A DNA stretch of 9,305 nt from contig DFQF01000079.1 of the NCBI GenBank assembly GCA_002377645.1, forward strand, positions 5,762-15,066, written 5' to 3'. Source of the DNA: Nitrospinaceae bacterium UBA3496 (GTDB lineage Bacteria; UBA8248). Below are positions 1 to 6,210 of this stretch, piece after piece (the stretch's first letter is position 1; each line of letters begins with the position of its first letter). The position numbers were made by a program, and so were the translations under genes. A model generated the notes under the pieces. The model saw nothing but the letters and a program-made list of their open reading frames with translations. It ran no database searches and was not told the origin of the DNA.

Positions 1-9
1 CCATCCTTA

Positions 10-582
10 TTAAGAATTAATTGTTCTTTTTATTATTCCTATTAATTCCTTAGTTGCTTCTTCAATTTTTTCGTTTGTAACTATGTAATCATAGTTATTT
101 TTTTGTGCAATTTCAATTTTTGCAATTTCTAAACGCTTATTTATTTCTTCACCTGACTCAGTTCCCCGACTAATTAGCCTTTTTTTTAATTCATTTATTG
201 ATGGTGGCAAAATAAAAATTAATATAGCTTCTGGGAAATTCTTTTTTAATTGCATCGCTCCCTGCACATCTAAATCCATAATCAAGTTATTGCCTTTTGA
301 AAATTCTTTTTCTATATTTTCTATGGGAGTTCCGTAAAAATTCCCAAAAACTTTTTCCCACTCAGCGAATCCACCCGATTTTATCTTTTTTTTAAACTCT
401 TCTTCAGATAGGAAAAAATAATGAATTCCTTCTGATTCAGTTTCTCTTGGGAGACGTGATGTTGCGCTAATAGAATGAATTAATCTTGGAAAGCAAGTCA
501 ATGCATGTTGAATAAGTGTGGATTTCCCACCACCTGAAGGTGAAGACAAAACAAAAATATGCCCTTTTGTCTGTTTATTCAT
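10..582 (-). CDS. gmk: Guanylate kinase (GMP kinase)
   Basis: Cytoplasmic enzyme that phosphorylates GMP (and dGMP) to GDP with ATP, an essential step of guanine nucleotide synthesis and recycling. The 190-residue protein has the usual bacterial length. It shows the P-loop SPSGGGKST (about residues 14-22), the GMP-binding segment with TSRLPR (41-46) and Tyr55, the conserved EWEKVFGNFYGT block (74-85), the LDVQGA core strand (104-109) and an Arg-rich lid with R139 and R150. The ATG start overlaps the stop of the upstream yicC gene (ATGA, 4 bases), which suggests translational coupling. The gene ends with TAA nine bases from the window edge, so what follows is unseen; rpoZ often follows gmk in proteobacteria. 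Family assignment is secure and the gene is intact. Confidence 0.97.
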   Translation of the reverse strand: MNKQTKGHIFVLSSPSGGGKSTLIQHALTCFPRLIHSISATSRLPRETESEGIHYFFLSEEEFKKKIKSGGFAEWEKVFGNFYGTPIENIEKEFSKGNNLIMDLDVQGAMQLKKNFPEAILIFILPPSINELKKRLISRGTESGEEINKRLEIAKIEIAQKNNYDYIVTNEKIEEATKELIGIIKRTINS

Positions 583-1457
583 TCTATATTTTGTGCCTGT
601 TCTCTGATTTTTTCTAGAAGAATCTTTATTTCAACTGCATGTTTCGAAAGATTTGAATCTATAGATTTTGCGGCTGTAGTATTAATTTCTCTATTCATCT
701 CTTGAACGAGAAAGTCTAATTTTCTTCCTGCTGGACCGTTTGAAGACAGGGTTTTTTGAAATTGACTTATATGACTATGGAAGCGACTTAACTCTTCACT
801 AATATCTCCTTTTTCTCCGGCTATGATTAATTCCTGTTCGAGCCTCTTTGGGTCAATTTCAATTTTATTAAATAGTTTTAGTATTCTTAATTCCGATCTT
901 TTTTGCATTTTTTGCCTAGCTTTTGGAAAGAAATTTTCTATTTTTTTGATATTAATGGTTATTTTTTTTAGATTTTTATCAACATCTTTATGAAGTTCGT
1001 TGCCTTCTTTTATTCTCATAGTTTTTAAATTTGACAGAGAGTTTGAAAGTGTCTTCATTAAATCAACTCTTATTTTTTCTGGAAGTATTTCTACTTCAGA
1101 AGGTTTTAGGAAGTCTTGAAATTGAGAAATTAAGCTTAAATCTATTTTTCCATCTATATCGAGCTCTTTTTGTAATTTTTGAAGTGATTTAAGAAGAATT
1201 TCTGTTGATTTAGAATTTAAAATGGTTTTTTGATCAGAACCTTTTAGATGGGTTATATATACGTCAAATCTTCCTCTAGCAAAATTCTTTTTTATTTTTT
1301 CTCTTATTTCGTTTTCTAAAGATATTATCCATCTTGGTCCTTTAACTGAAATTTCAAGAAATCGATGATTTACAGATCGTATTTCAATACATATGGAATC
1401 ACCATTTTTTAAAAAAAATTCTGAATTCCCATAACCTGTCATGCTTTTAGACGACAT
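579..1457 (-). CDS. yicC: YicC family endoribonuclease-like protein
   Basis: Member of the YicC/YloC family (N-terminal YicC domain and C-terminal DUF1732), 292 residues, the usual length. Escherichia coli YicC has been described as an endoribonuclease acting on some RNAs; activity here is inferred from the family. The N-terminus carries the family signature SMTGYG (5-10) and SVNHRFLE (28-35). The C-terminal hallmark is visible as ISEELSRFHSHI (219-230), GPAGRKLDFLVQEMNRE (241-257) and the terminal KIREQAQNIE. The middle (about 85-210) is Lys/Glu-rich and probably helical. The ATG is preceded by AAAGGA at 5 bases' distance. The stop overlaps the gmk start, and the yicC-gmk order is common in many bacteria. 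The gene is divergent from the NFACT gene; I could not pick a convincing promoter in the 101-base spacer. Confidence 0.95.
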   Translation of the reverse strand: MSSKSMTGYGNSEFFLKNGDSICIEIRSVNHRFLEISVKGPRWIISLENEIREKIKKNFARGRFDVYITHLKGSDQKTILNSKSTEILLKSLQKLQKELDIDGKIDLSLISQFQDFLKPSEVEILPEKIRVDLMKTLSNSLSNLKTMRIKEGNELHKDVDKNLKKITINIKKIENFFPKARQKMQKRSELRILKLFNKIEIDPKRLEQELIIAGEKGDISEELSRFHSHISQFQKTLSSNGPAGRKLDFLVQEMNREINTTAAKSIDSNLSKHAVEIKILLEKIREQAQNIE

Positions 1458-1558
1458 AGATTTCCTTTGTTATAGTTATCATCACAAAAAGTTTACACTA
1501 AGGAACAATTTTTAAGTACTGTTTTTTATTTTTTTAATAATTTATAAGAGCAGAAATT

Positions 1559-3283
1559 ATGGATGCATTTGTTGTTAAGTCTATCTGTGATGAAATATAT
1601 CCATTGATAAAGCAGAGTAAATTATCACAAGTTAGGGAGGTTGGACGATTTTGTTTTATTCTGCAATTTTATTCCCAAAAAGGTCATAATTATAATTTAT
1701 TAATTTCAGCAGATAATAAATTGTCTCGTTTGCATTTAACGAGCAAGAAAATGATATCTGTAAAGAAAAAAACGAATTTTATACAAAATTTAAAAAAATA
1801 CTTAGAAGGTTCGCTTATCACCAAGATACATTCTGGGAATTGGGAGCGAATTGTTCAAATATCATTTACTACAAAATCTAAAGACCAAAAATCGTATGCA
1901 TTGATAATTGAGCTGCTAGGTCATTCAAATAATATCTTGCTTTTAGATGGACAAACTGGCGAGATAATAGATTCGATGAAGAGACAAAGGAGTAGTTCAA
2001 ACCTATCTAACAATAAGCCTTTTAAATATATACTCCCACCCTTAAGCAAGAAAAAATCTCTAGATGAGATAGATGACATTTTTTTAAAAAGAATTTTACT
2101 TGAAAAGAAAAAAGACAATTTAGACATAAAACAATTTAAAGATTTATTAGTTAAAAATATTTTAGGTATAAGTCCAGTCTTTGCAGAAATTATTTCGACT
2201 AATAATAAAGATTTATTGTATTTACTCGAAGAAATCAGAAATTCGTATCTTTCTTCTTCTTTTAGTCCTGCAATTATTTTTTCAGAAAACGATATTCCAA
2301 AAAATTTACTTGCTTATGGAAAGTTATTAAAATCGCCTTATAAATACCAGTTGTTTGAAAGAATGAATGATGCAGCTGAAACCTATTTTTCAAGTCAACT
2401 ATACGATCTTAATTTAGCTTACAAAAAGAAGAAATTGACTAGTTCTGTGCTCTCTCAAATTAAAAGAAAAGAGAAGACAAAAAAACAGATAAACTTAGAT
2501 CTCGAGAAATCTAAAGCATATAAAAAATTCAAGAAAAAGGGAGATTTGATTATTTCAAATCTAGGGAATGTCTCTCTCAAAAGTAATTCTTTTCAAGTAA
2601 TAGACGGAAACGATAAAATTGAAATTGTTATAAATCCAAGATTTTCTTTATCAGAGAACGCTGAACGCTTTTATAAAAAATATAAGAAATATAAACGTAT
2701 GAGGAGTATTGGAAAGAAACGTTTCGAGATGGTTAAAGAAGAAATTATATATTTAAAAACTATACTTTTGGATATAGAAGAAACTGAATCTATTGGCGAT
2801 TTTTCTGATTTAGAAAATAGTTCTGAATTTCTTAAGCTAAACTATTCTGAAGAGAAAACGAAATTTCGAAGAAAGATTGAAAAAACAAAACCGTTTTTTT
2901 ATTTTAAATTTTCAGAAGGTTATGAAATTTTTGCAGGAAAGAATGCTCTTGGAAATGAAATGATACTTAGAAATTTAGGGAATAAAGATGATTTATGGTT
3001 CCATGCCAGAGGTATGCCGGGGAGTCATGTTTTATTAAGGGCAGAACAAAAACATAAAAAAAAAGATTACAAATCGAAAATGATAATTCAGGCAGCGTCT
3101 ATTGCCGCTTACTATTCCAAGTCGAAAGAAAATATTAAAATTAGAGTAAGTTATCTGCCTTTCAAAAATCTAAGAAGACCAAAAGGTAATAATTTTGGGA
3201 AAGTGGTTTTCAGGCAACATAAAACTATACTTGCATCTCCTGAAATAGGAGAAAAATTAGTTAAATCTTTTAGAAAAAATTGA
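1559..3283 (+). CDS. rqcH: NFACT family protein (RqcH/Rqc2-like, ribosome quality control)
   Basis: Likely homologue of bacterial RqcH (eukaryotic Rqc2/NEMF), which binds stalled 50S-peptidyl-tRNA complexes and recruits tRNA-Ala to add C-terminal alanine tails that mark nascent chains for proteolysis. Older annotations call the family fibronectin-binding protein A (FbpA). The 574-residue order fits: NFACT-N (about 1-180), with IIELLGHSNNILLLD near 116-129; a short helix-hairpin-helix stretch with ILGISPVFAEII (200-211); a Lys-rich coiled-coil middle (270-430); and NFACT-R (DUF814) at 446-493, with FYFKFSEGYEIFAGKN and DLWFHARGMPGSHVLLR. The position of the DR motif needed for RqcH function reads Glu96-Arg97 (WERIV), a conservative change. 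The start is ATG behind a weak AAGAG. The gene converges on hemW with 4 bases between stops. It is very AT- and Lys-rich. Family sure; Ala-tailing activity inferred. Confidence 0.92.
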   Translation: MDAFVVKSICDEIYPLIKQSKLSQVREVGRFCFILQFYSQKGHNYNLLISADNKLSRLHLTSKKMISVKKKTNFIQNLKKYLEGSLITKIHSGNWERIVQISFTTKSKDQKSYALIIELLGHSNNILLLDGQTGEIIDSMKRQRSSSNLSNNKPFKYILPPLSKKKSLDEIDDIFLKRILLEKKKDNLDIKQFKDLLVKNILGISPVFAEIISTNNKDLLYLLEEIRNSYLSSSFSPAIIFSENDIPKNLLAYGKLLKSPYKYQLFERMNDAAETYFSSQLYDLNLAYKKKKLTSSVLSQIKRKEKTKKQINLDLEKSKAYKKFKKKGDLIISNLGNVSLKSNSFQVIDGNDKIEIVINPRFSLSENAERFYKKYKKYKRMRSIGKKRFEMVKEEIIYLKTILLDIEETESIGDFSDLENSSEFLKLNYSEEKTKFRRKIEKTKPFFYFKFSEGYEIFAGKNALGNEMILRNLGNKDDLWFHARGMPGSHVLLRAEQKHKKKDYKSKMIIQAASIAAYYSKSKENIKIRVSYLPFKNLRRPKGNNFGKVVFRQHKTILASPEIGEKLVKSFRKN

Positions 3284-3287
3284 TGAA

Positions 3288-4466
3288 TTATAGTAGAGAG
3301 GAGAAAATTTGATTAGATAAAAGCATTCCTTTTTTTGTGAGTTTCAGTTTCCCTCGATCTTTAATTAGCAAATTTTTTTTATAAAAATCATTGAAGTGAT
3401 TTTTGAATAAAATTTCACTATCAAAACCAGTCTTTTTTTTCAATTCCAGTAAAGAAACACCTTCTTTTAATCGTAGTCCTAACATTAAAGATTCTCCCAA
3501 AATTTTTTTTGCATTTTCCATCTTTTCTTCCCCGGCAGTTGGAGTTTGAGAGTTTTTGATATATATATCTGGGCGAAGATGATTCCAAATACGTTGATTA
3601 TCTATCAGAGAGTGTGCTCCTGCACCAAATCCTAAATAATCACCTCGATTCCAGTAATTTAGATTATGTTTGCAACGGAACCCTAATTTTGCAAAATTAC
3701 TTATTTCATACTGTTCATAACCTGCATCATGAAGAATTTGATCTCTCATCTCCCACATTTCTAAACTAAGATTTTCACTTATCAATCCATTCAATTCTCC
3801 TTTCATATGAAGTGCGTGGAAAGAAGTGCCAGGTTCTATAGTGAGTTCATATGCAGAAATATGTTCGGGGTTTAACTCAATAGCGTTTTGTAAATCATCA
3901 TTAGCAATTTCTTTCGTCTGAAAGGGTATTCCGAACATTAAATCAATAGAAATATTTTCAAACCCTGCTTTTCTTGCTAAATAAAAAGCTCTTTTTGCGT
4001 CTTTTCCAGAATGAATTCTATCTAAATTTTTCAAAAGTATGTCGTTAAATGATTGAATTCCAAAACTTATACGATTAATTCCTATCTTTTTTAGTTTTTT
4101 AAATAAATCATAATCGGAAGAGTTAGGATTTGCTTCAAGAGAAATTTCTGATTCAGGAATGAAATCAAAAAACTTTCTAGATGTTAGTAAAATTTTTTTA
4201 ATTTCTTGTGGTGGAAATAATGAAGGTGTTCCTCCACCAAAAAAAACAGACTGAACTTTTCTTCCAGTTAGCTGTAATTCTTTAACTCTTCCTTTGATTT
4301 CCATAATCAATGCATCTGTATATTCGGAAGCCCAATTTTTATTGTGTACTTGTTTTTTTTCTATAAGGTTCTGTAATTCATAAGAATTAAAATCACAATA
4401 TCCACATTTTGCTGTACAGAATGGAATATGAAAATATAATGAAATTGGATTTTCTTTTTCTGGCAA
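3288..4466 (-). CDS. hemW: Radical SAM heme chaperone HemW
   Basis: HemW-type radical SAM protein, 392 residues, which in characterised bacteria binds heme and delivers it to respiratory haemoproteins. It is often mis-annotated as oxygen-independent coproporphyrinogen oxidase HemN. The iron-sulfur motif is C17-x3-C21-x2-C24-x-F26; Phe after the third Cys, where true HemN has a fourth Cys, supports HemW. Further marks are GGGTPS (77-82), the SAM-binding strand region EISLEANP (107-114), YEQYEISNFAK (250-260), CKHNLNYW (265-272) and GFGAGAHS (279-286), followed by a C-terminal winged-helix-like HemN_C region. The start is TTG, chosen because AGAGGA lies 7 bases upstream and the family N-terminus (LYFHIPFC) begins a few residues later; no ATG lies between. 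A segment around 29-48 looks slightly longer than usual. It is convergent with the NFACT gene and divergent from the sigma54 activator. Confidence 0.95.
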   Translation of the reverse strand: MPEKENPISLYFHIPFCTAKCGYCDFNSYELQNLIEKKQVHNKNWASEYTDALIMEIKGRVKELQLTGRKVQSVFFGGGTPSLFPPQEIKKILLTSRKFFDFIPESEISLEANPNSSDYDLFKKLKKIGINRISFGIQSFNDILLKNLDRIHSGKDAKRAFYLARKAGFENISIDLMFGIPFQTKEIANDDLQNAIELNPEHISAYELTIEPGTSFHALHMKGELNGLISENLSLEMWEMRDQILHDAGYEQYEISNFAKLGFRCKHNLNYWNRGDYLGFGAGAHSLIDNQRIWNHLRPDIYIKNSQTPTAGEEKMENAKKILGESLMLGLRLKEGVSLLELKKKTGFDSEILFKNHFNDFYKKNLLIKDRGKLKLTKKGMLLSNQIFSSLL

Positions 4467-4473
4467 TCTCGAG

Positions 4474-4479
4474 TCCTCT
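4474..4479 (-). promoter_or_regulatory. Ribosome binding site deciding the TTG start of hemW
   Basis: Reading the minus strand, AGAGGA lies 7 bases before the TTG at 4466-4464. No ATG or GTG offers a better start before the conserved LYFHIPFC segment, so this site fixes the unusual start codon. Confidence 0.75.
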
Positions 4480-4500
4480 AGTTTAATATTGTTGTATTGA

Positions 4501-4529
4501 TTGAACCTAAAATGGTAAAAAATTATTAT
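4501..4529 (+). promoter_or_regulatory. Possible sigma70 promoter for the sigma54 activator gene
   Basis: On the plus strand TTGAAC (4501-4506, four of six matches to TTGACA) is followed after exactly 17 bases by TATTAT (4524-4529, five of six matches to TATAAT). Transcription would begin near 4536 and leave a leader of roughly 70 bases before the TTG start at 4606. In such AT-rich DNA, chance matches are common, so this is tentative. Confidence 0.45.
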
Positions 4530-4530
4530 A
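4525..4530 (-). promoter_or_regulatory. Possible -10 box of the hemW promoter
   Basis: The minus strand reads a perfect TATAAT here, about 60 bases upstream of the hemW TTG start. The -35 position at a 17-base spacing is poor (TAGTAA, three of six), so only the -10 box is called. It shares five of six base pairs with the -10 box proposed for the opposite strand. Confidence 0.35.
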
Positions 4531-4590
4531 GATACAAAAAAATAGAATTACTATAAATTATTGTTTAATCAATTTTTTAATACAAGTTAA

Positions 4591-4596
4591 AAGGAG
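4591..4596 (+). promoter_or_regulatory. Ribosome binding site deciding the TTG start of the activator
   Basis: AAGGAG is followed after 9 bases by TTG (4606-4608). There is no nearby in-frame ATG before the GAF domain begins, so the strong Shine-Dalgarno sequence supports TTG initiation. Confidence 0.8.
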
Positions 4597-4605
4597 TAGT
4601 TAAGC

Positions 4606-6174
4606 TTGGCGATTCATACTCTTTCAACCAACGATCGTTATGGTGTTGTTCAGAAGGTAGGACATATCCTAAATTCTAGTCTTGATTTAGACGTAGTACT
4701 AGGACGTTTAGCTGTCGAATTAAGAGAAATATTTCCATTGGATCATGCTTCATTAACGCTTGAAAATCTTGATGGTAAAACTTGTACTTGGACTAACATT
4801 ACTTCGGGAAGTAAAACTCTAAGTTATCCACACAATGATATTCCTATTGAAGGAGCCACTCTTGGCTGGTTTAAAAAACATTATCAAAATATACGCTATA
4901 TTGTTTATGAAGATTTAAAAAAGAAACTTCGTTTTGGAGAAGATGAAATTGTTCTAAAACGAGGTATTCGAAGCGGCATTAGAGTTCCGCTTCAATTTGG
5001 AAAAGAAATTTTTGGAAATTTATCAGTTTCAAGCTTTTCTCCTAATCGTTTTACGTCAGAAATGGCAGAATTCCTAGCTGAACTTGCCCCTTCCGTTTCA
5101 ATAGCTGTTTCTAATGCTAGAACTTTTGCGCAATTAGAAGCTAATCGCGAAGAATTGAAAAATGAAACACTGTCATTAAGAACAGAATTAAGAGAAATTC
5201 ATAATTTTGAAGAACTAATAGGAAGCAGCAAAGAAATAGAAAGAGTCAAAGATTTAATTAGCAAGGTAGCAGAAAGTGAAGTAACCGTTTTGATTAGTGG
5301 TGAAACTGGAACAGGTAAAGAACTTATTGCACGTGCAATTCATAATTTAAGCACTAGAAAAGATCGTGCATTAGTCAAGGTAAATTGTGCTGCACTTCAG
5401 GATACGCTTTTGTTAAGTGAACTTTTTGGTCACGAGAAAGGATCTTTTACTGGGGCTATTGGTCAAAAAATAGGCCGTTTTGAGCTTGCGCATAATGGCA
5501 CAATCTTTTTGGATGAAATTGGAGAAATTTCTACAGAAGCCCAAGTAAAAATCCTTAGAGTTATGCAAGAAAGAGAATTCGAAAGAGTGGGCGGAAATAA
5601 AACAATAAAGATAGACACTAGAATTATCGCCGCTACAAATAGAAACCTTGAAGAAGAAGTCAATAAGGGGAAATATAGAAGTGACTTGTACTTTAGACTT
5701 AATGTTATTCCTATCGAGGTTCCTCCTCTTAGAGAAAGAAAAGAAGATATCCCCATGCTTATTCAACATTTTATTAATAAACATGGAAAAAGATTAAATA
5801 GAAATGTAAAGAGAGTTGGAAAAAAGGCTCTTGAACGTCTTATGTTTTACGATTGGCCAGGAAATATTAGAGAGTTAGAAAATGTAGTAGAAAGAGGTCT
5901 TGTATTGGGTAGAGGAGATATACTCCGTTTTGATAGGCAAATGATCGGTGAACATCATAATGATATTACACGAGATGGCGATATATTTTACCCGCTTGAT
6001 GAGATGGAGAGGAGATATATTAGAAAGGTCTTAGAAAAAACAGGAGGCGTGGTTTCGGGAGAAAGAGGAGCAGCCAGAATCCTCGGAATGAAACCGACTA
6101 CGCTTTATAGTCGCATAAAGAAGCTTGGTATTCAGTCACATAGAAAATTTCAGACAGAAGATTTTGTAAACTAA
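4606..6174 (+). CDS. GAF-domain sigma54-dependent transcriptional activator (Fis-type HTH)
   Basis: Bacterial enhancer-binding protein of 522 residues in FhlA/NorR-like order. An N-terminal GAF sensor domain spans about 22-170 (ending VSIAVSNARTFAQLE), followed by a helical linker (about 171-200). The AAA+ domain has Walker A GETGTGKE (232-239), the sigma54-contact loop GSFTGA (279-284, Ser for the usual Ala), Walker B GTIFLDEIGE (298-307), the arginine-finger region YRSDLYFRLNV (357-367) and sensor II WPGNIRELENVV (417-428). A C-terminal Fis-type helix-turn-helix has GERGAARILGMKPTTLYSRI (485-504). It should hydrolyse ATP to open sigma54-RNA polymerase promoters in response to a small molecule or redox signal bound by GAF; there is no receiver domain, so it is not a classical response regulator. 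The GAF ligand and target genes are unknown. It is tail-to-tail with the TRAP permease gene, 18 bases apart. Confidence 0.93.
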   Translation: MAIHTLSTNDRYGVVQKVGHILNSSLDLDVVLGRLAVELREIFPLDHASLTLENLDGKTCTWTNITSGSKTLSYPHNDIPIEGATLGWFKKHYQNIRYIVYEDLKKKLRFGEDEIVLKRGIRSGIRVPLQFGKEIFGNLSVSSFSPNRFTSEMAEFLAELAPSVSIAVSNARTFAQLEANREELKNETLSLRTELREIHNFEELIGSSKEIERVKDLISKVAESEVTVLISGETGTGKELIARAIHNLSTRKDRALVKVNCAALQDTLLLSELFGHEKGSFTGAIGQKIGRFELAHNGTIFLDEIGEISTEAQVKILRVMQEREFERVGGNKTIKIDTRIIAATNRNLEEEVNKGKYRSDLYFRLNVIPIEVPPLRERKEDIPMLIQHFINKHGKRLNRNVKRVGKKALERLMFYDWPGNIRELENVVERGLVLGRGDILRFDRQMIGEHHNDITRDGDIFYPLDEMERRYIRKVLEKTGGVVSGERGAARILGMKPTTLYSRIKKLGIQSHRKFQTEDFVN

Positions 6175-6192
6175 CTTTTTCTCTTAGTATTT

Positions 6193-6210
6193 TTAAACAG
6201 GCCTGTTTAA
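6193..6210. repeat. 18-bp perfect palindrome at the end of the permease gene
   Basis: TTAAACAGGCCTGTTTAA is perfectly self-complementary and includes the permease stop codon plus its last five codons. In RNA it could form a 7-bp stem with a GGCC loop. It sits between two convergent genes, where a bidirectional terminator would be useful, but neither strand has the U-run expected directly after the hairpin, so it is recorded as a palindrome only. It could equally be a protein-binding site. Confidence 0.6.

Noticed and set aside
1..4. Minus-strand ATG at 4-2 just after gmk, possibly the start of a next gene such as rpoZ
   Set aside because: Only one codon and a base are visible, and the AAGG lies directly against the ATG, too close for a normal ribosome binding site.
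1458..1558. Promoter pairs in the spacer between yicC and the NFACT gene (for example TTTACA at 1492-1497)
   Set aside because: No candidate -35 box has a convincing -10 box at proper spacing in either direction; the T-rich sequence makes chance matches likely.
3288..4466. Annotation as oxygen-independent coproporphyrinogen III oxidase HemN
   Set aside because: The motif has Phe rather than a fourth Cys after the third cluster Cys, and the other blocks match HemW.
5496..5501. TGGCAC resembling a sigma54 -24 element inside the activator gene
   Set aside because: No GC falls at the required -12 distance, and the bases encode the conserved Walker B region.
5413..5784. Open frames on the minus strand opposite the activator AAA+ domain
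   Set aside because: They lie antisense to strongly conserved motifs, have no ribosome binding site and no recognisable protein features.
6175..6210. Rho-independent bidirectional terminator between activator and permease genes
   Set aside because: A hairpin is present, but the sequence following it on either strand is not a U-run.
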